From Nitrospirota bacterium (GTDB lineage Bacteria; Nitrospirota; Thermodesulfovibrionia; UBA6902), in contig JACRLN010000057.1 in assembly GCA_016215115.1 (NCBI GenBank), positions 1 to 64,000 of the forward strand: a stretch of DNA of 64,000 nucleotides, given 5' to 3'. The translations under genes were made by a program, and so were the position numbers. The notes under the pieces were generated by a model that was not told the DNA's origin, searched no databases, and saw nothing but the letters and a program-made list of their open reading frames with translations. This document shows, in pieces, positions 10,343-19,569 of this stretch (the first letter of the stretch is position 1; every line of letters starts with the position of its first letter).

Positions 10343-11080
10343 ATGGTTTTAATTAGTGGGGGAATGCCGAAATCCGGCAGTGCTTATATTTTCAATTTAT
10401 TGAATGATCTATTTATATTGTCGGGGGATAGCGACGTCCGTCAAATAAAACGGAAATACAAACTGGATAAGACATTACGCGATTATAATTGCAATATAGG
10501 GAAACTGACACCCTTAAAGTTACTCTTGCTTATTTTATTAAGTAAACGTGAAGGACCGTTTGTTGTCAAAACACACATTCAACCGACAAAATTTGTTGAG
10601 ACTTTAATTAAACTGGATTTTATAAAAGCTATATATATCTATCGTGACCCTCGCGATGCCCTATTGTCAGCAGTCGACCATGGTAAGAGAATACTACAGA
10701 AAGGAGAAAACCATACCTTCGCTGGCATGGTAGATTTTGAAAATGCTTTTGAAGCTGTTCAGGACTGGATAAAAGTATGGGAAAAATGGAATGGATGCAG
10801 AGGCGTTTATTTGCTGCGCTATGAGAATTTAGTAAATAATCCGGTAGAACAAATGAAATTGATTGCAAACTATTTAAACTATAAAGTGAGCTCCGATCAT
10901 ATCAACACAATGTTGAAAAAATACAATAAAAACAATCTTGACGAATTTAAAGAGAGCTATCTGCATTTCAATAAGGGTGTATCAAACCGATACAGGCAAG
11001 ACATGTCAGATGAGCATAAGATGATATTCAAAGAAAAGCTTGGAGAGAAACTGATTCAGATGGGTTACCACACAGACTAA
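10343..11080 (+). CDS. Sulfotransferase (PAPS-dependent) 1
   Basis: Predicted transfer of sulfate from PAPS to a hydroxyl of the glycan. The 5'-phosphosulfate loop is GGMPKSGSAYIFNLL (residues 6-20), and the 3'-phosphate motif AIYIYRDPRDALLSAVDHG starts near residue 95. A conserved LLRYENLVNNP segment follows. The 245-residue length suits a single sulfotransferase domain without a membrane anchor, so it would act in the cytoplasm on the polymer before export. The ribosome site ggggaggg is good (about 6 bp before the ATG). Confidence 0.88.
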   Translation: MVLISGGMPKSGSAYIFNLLNDLFILSGDSDVRQIKRKYKLDKTLRDYNCNIGKLTPLKLLLLILLSKREGPFVVKTHIQPTKFVETLIKLDFIKAIYIYRDPRDALLSAVDHGKRILQKGENHTFAGMVDFENAFEAVQDWIKVWEKWNGCRGVYLLRYENLVNNPVEQMKLIANYLNYKVSSDHINTMLKKYNKNNLDEFKESYLHFNKGVSNRYRQDMSDEHKMIFKEKLGEKLIQMGYHTD

Positions 11081-11134
11081 CAAAGCATCGTTGATTATCT
11101 TTGCCGCGTAATGGTATTTGTTTGAATAAAAATT

Positions 11135-12100
11135 ATGGATACATCAAGTGAACATTTAATTTTCTTAATCTCTCAGCCTCGCTCCGGTTCAACACTATTA
11201 CAGCGGATTTTAGGAGGCCATCCCGAAATTCATACGACAGCAGAGCCATGGATAATGTTACATCCATTCAGCGCGTTACGGAAGGACGTCTGCAAGGCTG
11301 AGTACGATGCGTCAATAGCACATAATGCGTTAGTGAACTTTTTTGATACCCTCCCAAAAGGAGAAGATACTTATTTCGAAGGAATTCGAATGATGTTTAC
11401 CTATCTCTATGGCGAAAGTGTACAGAAAACGGGCAAGAAATACTTCCTTGACAAGACCCCGCGTTACTATTCGATCATACCTGAGCTGAATCGCACTTTC
11501 CCCTCAAGCAGATTTATAATTCTGCTCAGAAATCCTTTAGCAGTTTTATGCTCGATAATGAAAACCTATGTAAAAGGACTATGGGAAAACCTGTACCACT
11601 ACAGGCATGATCTGATAGACGCTCCCGGACTTTTGATTGACGGTATCAGTCAATTAAATGATAGGGCTATATTAGTACATTACGAGAACCTCCTCTTGAA
11701 TCCGGAAACGGAAATAAAAAGAATTTGCGACAAGATTGGAATTGAGTTTACTCCTGACATAATCCACTACGGAGATCAGAGCCTGCCTTTCTGGAAGTAC
11801 GGTGATAAGAAAACTGTTTACCAGAAAAACATGCCTGATCCCGGCAATATTGCCCGTTGGGTCACGGAGCTGCAGCACCCTCAAATCTGGCGTATTCTCA
11901 AAGATTATCTTTATATTCTTGGTCCCGAAATGATGAAGAACATGAATTATTCTTTTGAACAATCCGAACGTATGTTGCAAGAGAAAAGACCCAAATTCTA
12001 TCAGTTATGGAATACATTCCCACTCCATGTTTTACTATGTAATCCAAAGCCTAAAACTATATTAAGCAGACTAACCCGGAAAATGCATTATTCGGGTTGA
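11135..12100 (+). CDS. Sulfotransferase (PAPS-dependent) 2
   Basis: A second, divergent sulfotransferase of 321 residues. The PAPS loop is FLISQPRSGSTLLQRIL (about residues 10-26), and the 3'-phosphate motif is RFIILLRNPLAVLCSIM (about 125-142), with VHYENLLLNPETEI downstream. It is only distantly similar to the gene before it, so the pair is not a recent tandem duplicate and probably sulfates different positions or residues (inference). The gap to the preceding gene is 54 bp. Confidence 0.88.
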   Translation: MDTSSEHLIFLISQPRSGSTLLQRILGGHPEIHTTAEPWIMLHPFSALRKDVCKAEYDASIAHNALVNFFDTLPKGEDTYFEGIRMMFTYLYGESVQKTGKKYFLDKTPRYYSIIPELNRTFPSSRFIILLRNPLAVLCSIMKTYVKGLWENLYHYRHDLIDAPGLLIDGISQLNDRAILVHYENLLLNPETEIKRICDKIGIEFTPDIIHYGDQSLPFWKYGDKKTVYQKNMPDPGNIARWVTELQHPQIWRILKDYLYILGPEMMKNMNYSFEQSERMLQEKRPKFYQLWNTFPLHVLLCNPKPKTILSRLTRKMHYSG

Positions 12101-12154
12101 TGCATATATGACCTCGATATCGAACAAACTTGTTTACATGTCCCTCTGACCATT

Positions 12155-13018
12155 ATGGATGAAAAGATATTCATACTCCTGCCTGTCCATAGCCGCCGGC
12201 AAACTACAGAAGATTTCATTCAATGCCTAAAGTCTCAGGTGTACAATAATTATCATCTTGTCCTTATTGACGACGGCTCAACTGACGGAACTGCTGAAAC
12301 AGTGCGCAATCATATAAAAAACCTCACGGTGCTGATAGGGAAAGGCGACTGGTGGTGGGCAGGCAGTTTGCAGCAGGGAATAAACTGGCTGAAAAAAGTT
12401 AAGCCGGATAAACGTGATATTGTATTGTTCATTAATGATGATGTAACATTCGACTCTCATTTTCTGAAAAACGCGCTGGAAATACTACGAAAAAAGCCTA
12501 ATACGCTTCTCTTGCCACAGTCACTCGATATGCAAACCGGTCACCCGGTAGAATCTGGAATTGAAGCGGATCTTACAAAGCTGACGTTCAGAAAAGCCCT
12601 GGCGCCGGAAAAGATCAATTGCCTCTCAACACGGGGACTCTTTGTCAGATGGAGCGATCTGCTGAAAATCGGAGATTTCCGCCCGTTTATCCTGCCTCAC
12701 TACCTCTCCGATTATGAGTTTACTATTCGTGCGCATAAAAAAAGATTTGCCTTGTGTACGCATCCCGAACTGATCCTGCTTTCTCAAGGTCATACCAGCG
12801 GGTACAGGGAGTTTAAAAAAATGAGATTCGGAGAATTTATTAGAAGCTATTTCTCAAAGCAGTCTGCTGTCAATCCGCTCTACTGGACGGTTTTTACTAT
12901 TCTTGTTTCTCCCAAAACTGCAATTCTAATGAACATAGTACGGATATGGAAATCTGCACTTGGCACGTTGTTGAAGCATCTGCTGCCGGTACATGCCGAT
13001 AATCAGGCGAACTCATGA
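12155..13018 (+). CDS. Family 2 glycosyltransferase (rhamnosyltransferase-like)
   Basis: GT2 enzyme with FILLPVHSRRQTTEDFIQCL, the donor-binding LIDDGSTDGTAETV and the DxD-type FINDDVTFDSHF. GDWWWAGSLQQG near residue 65-75 is typical of GT2 proteins from O-antigen clusters. DYEFTIRAHKKRF lies near residue 190-205 in the acceptor/base region. It overlaps the truncated sulfotransferase fragment downstream by 4 bp (ATGA), the sign of translational coupling. Donor and acceptor are unknown. Confidence 0.87.
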   Translation: MDEKIFILLPVHSRRQTTEDFIQCLKSQVYNNYHLVLIDDGSTDGTAETVRNHIKNLTVLIGKGDWWWAGSLQQGINWLKKVKPDKRDIVLFINDDVTFDSHFLKNALEILRKKPNTLLLPQSLDMQTGHPVESGIEADLTKLTFRKALAPEKINCLSTRGLFVRWSDLLKIGDFRPFILPHYLSDYEFTIRAHKKRFALCTHPELILLSQGHTSGYREFKKMRFGEFIRSYFSKQSAVNPLYWTVFTILVSPKTAILMNIVRIWKSALGTLLKHLLPVHADNQANS

Positions 13019-13236
13019 AAAAACCTGCTTCCGAAGCAATCATAAAAGGGACAGTTATTAAGATAAGGCGCAAGCTTATTTCTGGGACAAATATAAACGC
13101 AAAAAACTTGCCGAAGATTATCAAATACAAGGAAAATAGAAGAGGAATATATCTGTACCACATTAGAAAGACTGGCAGCACGAGTCTGAATCAGATGTTC
13201 CTTTCATTAGGAGGAAAGGATGGACGTGCGGTCTAA
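13015..13236 (+). pseudogene. Truncated sulfotransferase-like fragment
   Basis: This 73-residue frame ends just after the segment GIYLYHIRKTGSTSLNQMF, which matches the PAPS 5'-phosphosulfate loop of Sulfotransfer_2-type (carbohydrate) sulfotransferases. The remaining roughly 200 residues of such an enzyme, including the 3'-phosphate motif, are absent, and the next gene begins 49 bp later. The start (ATGA overlap with the upstream glycosyltransferase) looks native, so I read it as a third sulfotransferase gene that lost its 3' part by deletion. It could still be translated, but it should not be catalytic. Confidence 0.7.
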
Positions 13237-13284
13237 AGGGGCAGCGAGATACGCGGTCTCAGCAATAAGGGACAGGAGGGGGGA

Positions 13285-14205
13285 ATGAATTTAGCCCCAA
13301 TCGTTCTCTTTGTTTATAATCGGCCTGGCCATATACAGAGAACAGTCGAGGCGTTACAGAAAAACGAGGTTGCAATGGAGAGCGATCTCTTTATATACTC
13401 CGATGGGCCGGGAAATCAGGAAGAGGAGGAACATGTATCTGCGGTCAGAGACTATATTAAAACCGTGAAGGGATTCAGGACAGTTCGCATTGTGGAAAGG
13501 GAAAGAAATCTCGGCCTCGCTTCCTCGATAGTATCAGGCGTCACTGAAATCATCGGGGAATACGGAAAGATAATCGTAATGGAAGACGACCTTATCAGCC
13601 ATACGAAGTTTTTGGCCTATATGAACGCGGCCCTCGAAAAATATGAGGACAGGAAAGAGGTCTTTTCCATTACCGGATATTCTCACCTATCAGATATAGA
13701 GGGCAACCTTTCCGACAGCACGTACTTCCTGAAACTGACAAGTTCATGGTCATGGGCCACCTGGAGCAACAAATGGAGATATTTCGATAAAAATGTTGAC
13801 GGATGGGAAGAATTATTAAGAGACAGGAAAAAGAAAAGACTCTTTAACTATGACAACTCTTACGATTACCTTGGTTTGCTGCAAAAACAAAAACAGGGTG
13901 CGATAGACTCCTGGGCAATATGTTGGTACTGGTCCGTTTTCAAAGTTGGCGGGTTAACGCTGTATCCCCGAAAGTCGCTTGTTAAAAACGTGGGATTTGA
14001 TGGAAGCGGCACTCATTGCAGCGAAACAACGCATGACCAGGTACTCTCAGGAGATGTGTTCCCTATTGAGTTGACAGATGAAATCTATGAGAAGAAAAAG
14101 ATGAGGGAGGCAGTGGCCTGTGCTTTAAAAAACCTTTATCCGGATGCGAAAAACAGATTGCTTAATAAGATAAGAAGGAATTCGGACAGATGCTCGCAAC
14201 TCTGA
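13285..14205 (+). CDS. Glycosyltransferase, GT2-like
   Basis: GT-A type enzyme opening with [21 protein letters not shown], then LFIYSDGPG, a [12 protein letters not shown] block and the metal-binding [11 protein letters not shown]. Later motifs are [13 protein letters not shown] and [15 protein letters not shown], seen in hypothetical GT2-like proteins of polysaccharide clusters. The ribosome site caggagggggg directly precedes the ATG. The last 16 bp overlap the acyltransferase gene downstream in another frame. Sugar specificity is unknown. Confidence 0.85.
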   Translation: MNLAPIVLFVYNRPGHIQRTVEALQKNEVAMESDLFIYSDGPGNQEEEEHVSAVRDYIKTVKGFRTVRIVERERNLGLASSIVSGVTEIIGEYGKIIVMEDDLISHTKFLAYMNAALEKYEDRKEVFSITGYSHLSDIEGNLSDSTYFLKLTSSWSWATWSNKWRYFDKNVDGWEELLRDRKKKRLFNYDNSYDYLGLLQKQKQGAIDSWAICWYWSVFKVGGLTLYPRKSLVKNVGFDGSGTHCSETTHDQVLSGDVFPIELTDEIYEKKKMREAVACALKNLYPDAKNRLLNKIRRNSDRCSQL

Positions 14206-14759
14206 GACAAAAACTGTTACGTTATATAATACGTGATGTGAACTGTGTGAAAGGAAGTAATACCGTTGTGCATGCAAGCGCCCATATTATTAATACTCTC
14301 AATAAAAAAGAAAATATTTCGATTGGGAATTGGTGTCACATAAAAGGGGAATTATTACTTTTCGGTCATGGAGGAAAGATCATAATGGGTGATTATTGTT
14401 ATGTCGGAGAAAATACCCGAATCTGGTCTGCAAAGGAGATCCGGATCGGCAACAGGGTTCTCATATCACATAATTGCAACATATTTGATAATGATACCCA
14501 TCCACTTGATCCGGGTGAACGACATATGCAATTTAAGCAGATAATCTCAACGGGTCACCCCAAAAAAATCGACCTGAAAGAAAAAGCTGTGCTGATAAAA
14601 GATGATGTGCTTATAGGCGCGAGCTCCATAATACTGAAAGGGGTAACCTTGGGCGAAGCATCAGTGGTTGCCGCAGGAAGCGTAGTCACCCGTGATGTCC
14701 CTCCTTATGTTGTTGTTGCCGGAAATCCGGCGCGTGTTATAAAAAAAATAAATGTTTGA
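14190..14759 (+). CDS. Hexapeptide-repeat O-acetyltransferase (WbbJ/maltose-acetyltransferase type)
   Basis: Left-handed beta-helix acyltransferase of 189 residues. Repeats such as [39 protein letters not shown] and [13 protein letters not shown] are followed by the [14 protein letters not shown] end typical of galactoside/maltose O-acetyltransferases. The probable catalytic His lies in [17 protein letters not shown]. It overlaps its upstream neighbour by 16 bp and its downstream neighbour by 8 bp, so it sits inside a tightly packed operon. It probably acetylates the surface polymer. Confidence 0.87.
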   Translation: MLATLRQKLLRYIIRDVNCVKGSNTVVHASAHIINTLNKKENISIGNWCHIKGELLLFGHGGKIIMGDYCYVGENTRIWSAKEIRIGNRVLISHNCNIFDNDTHPLDPGERHMQFKQIISTGHPKKIDLKEKAVLIKDDVLIGASSIILKGVTLGEASVVAAGSVVTRDVPPYVVVAGNPARVIKKINV

Positions 14760-15639
14760 GCCCAATCCTGTATTAAAAAAGATGCGTCTCATGATTGAGA
14801 AATTGGCGCATATCGCGGCTAACATGCACATAAGGTATAGAAAATATAATTATGTCAGAACAGGCCGGATTCCCTGGGCAAGAGGTTATACTGAATATAA
14901 GTATGATTTCATTGGGAATATTATTAATAGCGACGACCTTACCTGCTTTAGCTCCGGAAAATTACCCCCTGGGTACGGCTACAGACTTGACGAGCGGGCA
15001 GTGGAATACCCATGGTTCTTTTCTAGACTGAGAAACGACGAGATCTGCATCCTGGATGCTGGATCAGCTTTGAACTTCAAGGAAGTGCTGACTTCAAACA
15101 AAATGTCCGGCCGGAAAATATTTATTGTTACACTTTCCCATGAGCAGGACCTTGACGTCGGATTCTATCCTTCTTATATATATGAGGACCTGCGGGATCT
15201 TTGTTTCAAAGCTGATTTTTTTGATGCCATTTGTTCCCTCTCGACAATCGAACATATCGGCCTTGACAATACCATGCTCTATACTCATGACGCCTCAAAA
15301 AGAGAAAACGACAAATATGCTCATCTTCAAGCAGTTCGCGAGTTTTGCAGGGTATTGAAAAAAGGAGGCACCCTGTACCTTTCAGTCCCCTTCGGAAAGC
15401 ATAAAAATCATGGATGGTTCCAAATCTTCGATGCGGAGATGATCAATAGAGTTATTGAGACCTTTTGTCCTGCTGAGGTCGAAAAAACCTTCTTTAAATA
15501 TGAAGATGAGCAATGGAATTTCTCGGATGAACTGAATTGCCGCAACAGCGGCTATTTCGATATACACAAAGAAAAAACTTTCGAGAAAGATTACCTGGCT
15601 GCTTCCCGTTCTGTTTGCTGTGTCAGAATGATAAAATAA
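14752..15639 (+). CDS. Class I SAM-dependent methyltransferase
   Basis: Predicted methyltransferase of 295 residues. The SAM motif is [16 protein letters not shown] (about residues 98-113), the acidic region is [29 protein letters not shown], and the [19 protein letters not shown] block is typical of methyltransferase_11-type folds. It overlaps the acyltransferase by 8 bp. The sugar-related substrate is inferred from context only. Confidence 0.82.
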   Translation: MFEPNPVLKKMRLMIEKLAHIAANMHIRYRKYNYVRTGRIPWARGYTEYKYDFIGNIINSDDLTCFSSGKLPPGYGYRLDERAVEYPWFFSRLRNDEICILDAGSALNFKEVLTSNKMSGRKIFIVTLSHEQDLDVGFYPSYIYEDLRDLCFKADFFDAICSLSTIEHIGLDNTMLYTHDASKRENDKYAHLQAVREFCRVLKKGGTLYLSVPFGKHKNHGWFQIFDAEMINRVIETFCPAEVEKTFFKYEDEQWNFSDELNCRNSGYFDIHKEKTFEKDYLAASRSVCCVRMIK

Positions 15640-15646
15640 ATAACGT

Positions 15647-16462
15647 ATGGGCAATACATACCATTCATGGGAAAGTGCAGTGATATGGATGAAATCTCAA
15701 AAGGATATGCAGGACATTGTAAGAGCCTGCTTTTATGATGATCCGCTAAAGGAAAGCGCTGAAAGGTATCACCGGTCTTCAGAATGGAAAGAAACAAGGG
15801 ACATGCTTTCAGGCATTGCAAAAGGGACAGCACTGGATATCGGCGCGGGCAGGGGCATCAGCTCGTATGCGCTTGCTCAGGACGGCTGGAATGTGACTGC
15901 CCTTGAGCCCGACCTCAGCGATGTAGTCGGAGCAGGTGCCATCAGGAAGCTTTTCCGTGAAGCAAATCTCCCTGTCACGATACATGAACAATCCGGCGAA
16001 AATCTCCCCTTCCCCGAAAACAGCTTTGATCTTGTATACGCAAGACAGGTCCTGCATCATGCAAGGGACTTGAAGAAATTATGCAGAGAGATCCGCAGAG
16101 TTTTAAGACGTAACGGCATATTTTTGCTGACGCGAGAGCATGTTATCAATAGTGAAAAGGATCTTAAGACCTTCCTCAATAACCACCCACTGCATCGATT
16201 GTACGGCAGAGAACATGCGTATACCCTGAGCGAGTACAAGAATGCACTCAAAGGGAGCGGCCTGAAGATAGACAGGGTATTGGCTCCATACGCTTCCGAC
16301 ATCAATCTTTTCCCCGATACGCAGGTTCGGTTACGGATGGAGCTTTCCGTGAAACTGAGGTTTTCCATCCCGAACTTTCTGTTCAGGTCCATAGTAACAT
16401 TTCTTAATGTCTGGACAACAACGCCAGGCAGACTCTATTCCTTTTCAGGTCATAAACTTTGA
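15647..16462 (+). CDS. Class I SAM-dependent methyltransferase (Methyltransf_11)
   Basis: 271-residue enzyme with the SAM-binding motif TALDIGAGRGISSYALA near residue 63, then VTALEPDLSDVVG, and motif IV-VI segments FDLVYARQVLHHARDLKK and IRRVLRRNGIFLLTREH. The C-terminal 80 residues resemble those of UbiE/COQ5-like sugar-cluster methyltransferases. The stop overlaps the TTG start of the epimerase gene by 4 bp (TTGA), indicating coupled translation. Together with the preceding gene it gives a tandem methyltransferase pair of low mutual similarity. Confidence 0.85.
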   Translation: MGNTYHSWESAVIWMKSQKDMQDIVRACFYDDPLKESAERYHRSSEWKETRDMLSGIAKGTALDIGAGRGISSYALAQDGWNVTALEPDLSDVVGAGAIRKLFREANLPVTIHEQSGENLPFPENSFDLVYARQVLHHARDLKKLCREIRRVLRRNGIFLLTREHVINSEKDLKTFLNNHPLHRLYGREHAYTLSEYKNALKGSGLKIDRVLAPYASDINLFPDTQVRLRMELSVKLRFSIPNFLFRSIVTFLNVWTTTPGRLYSFSGHKL

Positions 16463-17370
16463 GAAAAGTCCTCATAACAGGTACCCACGGTTTTCTCGGC
16501 AGGCATACCGCTTCCACATTCAAAAAACTCGGCTACAACGTCACCGGCGTTGGACACGGCAAATGGGAAAATGAACATTTCAGAGATTACGGGATAGACG
16601 CATGGTTTGAAGCGGACATTACCTTTGATTCCCTTAAGACGGCAAATAGCAACTTCGACATTATCGTTCACTGTGCCGGCAGCGGTTCGGTCGGGGACTC
16701 CATAAAAAACCCTGCCCTGGACTTTCAGAAAACAGTGGACACCAGTCTGGCGGTTCTTGAATATATGAGAATTAGTAATCCGGAAGCTCTGCTTATTTAC
16801 CCTTCCAGCTCCGGAGTGTATGGTGAAAAAGACGACCGGCCGATTTCCGAAACAGAGGATCTCGCACCTGCTTCACCTTACGGCTCTAATAAAAAAACAA
16901 CCGAAGAATTATGCAGATATTATTCAAACAACTTCGGGCTGCGGATTTCCATAATCAGGTTTTTCTCGCTCTATGGAAATGGTCTCAAAAAACAGTTGTT
17001 ATGGGATGCGTGTAAAAAATTATCCAAAGGCGAAAACACGTTCTATGGCACTGGTGAGGAGACAAGGGATTTTCTTCATATAGACGATGCAACAGAACTC
17101 ATCTACAGACTTGCTGAAACCAACGGTGCATTCGAAATCTTCAATGGCGCGGCCGGCAGGAGATTAACGATCAAAACGATATTGAACATGGTCGCCTCGG
17201 AACTTGGCAAAAACACTAAAGTGGTCTTCGACGGAAAATGCCGTAAGGGAGACCCTCGATATTATCATGCCGATATTTCGAAAGCATTGAAGCTCGGATG
17301 GTGTCCCAACGTAACGATTGAAAATGGAATAAAAGCGTATATAGACTGGTATAAAAGGAATGATGATTAG
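16459..17370 (+). CDS. NAD-dependent sugar epimerase/dehydratase (extended SDR)
   Basis: Nucleotide-sugar modifying SDR enzyme of 303 residues. It has the Rossmann motif VLITGTHGFLGRHTA (GxxGxxG), the SSSGVYGE strand and the catalytic YGSNK (YxxxK), then RFFSLYGNGL. TRDFLHIDDATELI is typical of GalE/RfbD-like proteins. Translation starts at TTG 16459, overlapping the stop of the preceding gene by 4 bp. It could be a 4-epimerase or reductase; the exact reaction cannot be fixed. Confidence 0.87.
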   Translation: MRKVLITGTHGFLGRHTASTFKKLGYNVTGVGHGKWENEHFRDYGIDAWFEADITFDSLKTANSNFDIIVHCAGSGSVGDSIKNPALDFQKTVDTSLAVLEYMRISNPEALLIYPSSSGVYGEKDDRPISETEDLAPASPYGSNKKTTEELCRYYSNNFGLRISIIRFFSLYGNGLKKQLLWDACKKLSKGENTFYGTGEETRDFLHIDDATELIYRLAETNGAFEIFNGAAGRRLTIKTILNMVASELGKNTKVVFDGKCRKGDPRYYHADISKALKLGWCPNVTIENGIKAYIDWYKRNDD

Positions 17371-18574
17371 AGTAGCTTTTTTAGACCTGAGCACAAAAAA
17401 TTGGATGGGGGGATTAAACTATTTATGGAATCTCTTATATGCGGTATCCGAAATAAAAGATAAAAAAATAGAGCCCGTCCTGTTTATAGGTAAAAATACC
17501 GACAGCAGATTAGCAAATAGATTTAAACCATATGCGGAAATAATATCCACAAAACTTTTTGACCGTGGAAGCATTTACTGGTTTATTTATAAAACAACGT
17601 ACAGACTTACCGGTTCTCTTTTTCTTATCAGCAGGTTGTTGAAGAAACATGATATTCATGTCGTTTCTCATTCTGCGATTGCCGGCAGACATATCCCTTA
17701 TAAAAATATAAACTGGATCCCTGATTTCCAGCACGTCCATCTTCCATACATGTTTCATAAAAAGGAATTAAAGGCCCGAAACAAAAATTTTATGAGGATG
17801 GGAAGGTTCAGTGATGTTATCATTCTCAGCAGTTATAATAGTCTGAATGACTATAATAATTTTTTACCGGACTATGCTGATAAGGCAAAAGTGATGCATT
17901 TTGTTTCGAAGCCGGACCCCGCAGTTTATGAAATGGCAGTAACAACTGAGATAGAATTGAGATATGACTTTAAAGGAAAGTTCTTCTACTTGCCGAACCA
18001 GTTCTGGAAGCATAAAAATCATAAGGTTCTTTTCGACGCAGTTAACTTACTTAAAAAAAGGGGCAAAGACATATTAGTGCTTTGCAGCGGCCCGATGGAT
18101 GATTACAGAAATTCTGAACACATTGAATATCTAAAAAACTACATCGCCGAGCATGGTCTTGAAAAGAATATCAAGCTGCTGGGAGTCATTGATTATAAAG
18201 ACGTCTTATGTCTTATGAGAAACTGTATATCAATAATCAATCCGTCTTTGTTTGAAGGCTGGAGCTCAACCGTCGAGGAAGCAAAAAGCATAGGAAAAAA
18301 CCTGATATTATCAAACATAGAAGTTCACAGGGAGCAAAACCCTCCGAATAGCATTTATTTTGATCCAGGAAGCGCATTGGAAATGGCTGAAATATTGATC
18401 CGGAAATGGGAAAATTCCCAGGGCGGCCCCGATTCTGAATTAGAAGAAAATGCAAAGAGACACATGGAAAACAGGTTCCATGAGTTTGGATTAGAATATC
18501 AAAACATTGTATTTGAATGTATAAGCCGTTCCGAAAAATCTTTACATAGAATTTCCTGCAACCACAAGAAATAA
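17360..18574 (+). CDS. Glycosyltransferase, GT-B fold (group 1/GT4-like)
   Basis: 404 residues with two Rossmann-like halves. The N-half begins RVAFLDLSTKNWMGGLNYLWNLL (glycine-rich acceptor loop). The C-half has KFFYLPNQFWKHKNHKVLFDAV, VLCSGPMDDY and the donor-binding INPSLFEGWSSTVEEAKSIG, which contains the E-x7-E motif of GT4 retaining enzymes. Its start overlaps the epimerase stop by 11 bp. Probably cytoplasmic/peripheral; donor sugar unknown. Confidence 0.88.
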   Translation: MMIRVAFLDLSTKNWMGGLNYLWNLLYAVSEIKDKKIEPVLFIGKNTDSRLANRFKPYAEIISTKLFDRGSIYWFIYKTTYRLTGSLFLISRLLKKHDIHVVSHSAIAGRHIPYKNINWIPDFQHVHLPYMFHKKELKARNKNFMRMGRFSDVIILSSYNSLNDYNNFLPDYADKAKVMHFVSKPDPAVYEMAVTTEIELRYDFKGKFFYLPNQFWKHKNHKVLFDAVNLLKKRGKDILVLCSGPMDDYRNSEHIEYLKNYIAEHGLEKNIKLLGVIDYKDVLCLMRNCISIINPSLFEGWSSTVEEAKSIGKNLILSNIEVHREQNPPNSIYFDPGSALEMAEILIRKWENSQGGPDSELEENAKRHMENRFHEFGLEYQNIVFECISRSEKSLHRISCNHKK

Positions 18575-18636
18575 TTAATCGATTCTTAAACCTAACAAAC
18601 TAATAAAAACATCCACATCCTGCTATTGAAAAGTAT

Positions 18637-19536
18637 ATGAATAAGCCAGATCATCCCGATAAAATCAGCGGAGGTGGGCGTATGCGTGGAGAGTTCCGCA
18701 AAAAAACAGGACCGGAACGTCCGTTGGTCAGCATAATAACAATAGTCCGTAATGGAGAGAAAACTCTGGAGAAAACTATCCAGAGCGTCCTGAACCAAAC
18801 ATACGACAACATTGAATACATAGTCATAGACGGAGGATCTCTTGACAGGACACTTGATATTATCCACAGGTATGAAGACAGGATTGCTTACTGGGCAAGC
18901 GAACTGGACAACGGCATTTATGATGCAATGAATAAAGGAATTGATTTAGCTGCAGGGGAATGGATAAATTTCATGAATGCAGGTGATGAATTTTACGAAC
19001 CCGATACCATCAGGAATATCTTCATTAGAAACCTGGAAGATACAGATTTAATATACGGGCATACGCAGGTTATTTACACTAATGGATTTACACGGATACA
19101 ACAAGCAGAGGAATTAAAAAAAATATGGAAGAAAATGATATTTTCCCATCAAAGTGCTTTTTTTAAAACAGAAGTACTAAAAAAATATAAATTCAAAAAC
19201 AGCAACAAACATGCTGCTGACTTTGAGGTTATATATACCCTGTATACGAACGGATATAACTTTTATAATTCTGGAGCAATTATTTGCAAATATTTGACCG
19301 GTGGTTTCTCTGATGCACAAAGATTACAAGGTGTGTATGCAAGGTTTTTGACTGTAAGAAAATCTTCAAAATTCCCTGGAGTTATTCTCAATTATGTCTA
19401 TCAGCTTGTTGATCAACTCATAAAAGATACAATAAAAAAGGTATTGCCCGATAGCGCAGTAAATATGATTATCAGGGCCAAATATAAACTGATCAAGATA
19501 TATGAAATTTTTTCTCTAAATAGGCACGGGCTGTAA
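18637..19536 (+). CDS. Family 2 glycosyltransferase
   Basis: GT2 enzyme of about 299 residues with PLVSIITIVRNGEKTLEKTI, then VLNQTYDNIEYIVIDGGSLDRT and the motif WINFMNAGDEFYE (metal-binding site of the WcaA/PGL type), with KIWKKMIFSHQSAFF in the acceptor region. The first about 25 residues are poorly conserved, and an internal ATG at 18682, within ggaggtgggcgtatg, may be the real start since it has a ribosome site. Acts in glycan assembly; specificity unknown. Confidence 0.87.
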   Translation: MNKPDHPDKISGGGRMRGEFRKKTGPERPLVSIITIVRNGEKTLEKTIQSVLNQTYDNIEYIVIDGGSLDRTLDIIHRYEDRIAYWASELDNGIYDAMNKGIDLAAGEWINFMNAGDEFYEPDTIRNIFIRNLEDTDLIYGHTQVIYTNGFTRIQQAEELKKIWKKMIFSHQSAFFKTEVLKKYKFKNSNKHAADFEVIYTLYTNGYNFYNSGAIICKYLTGGFSDAQRLQGVYARFLTVRKSSKFPGVILNYVYQLVDQLIKDTIKKVLPDSAVNMIIRAKYKLIKIYEIFSLNRHGL

Positions 19537-19569
19537 TAATACGTATTTTTATAATATAGCTCTGCAATA

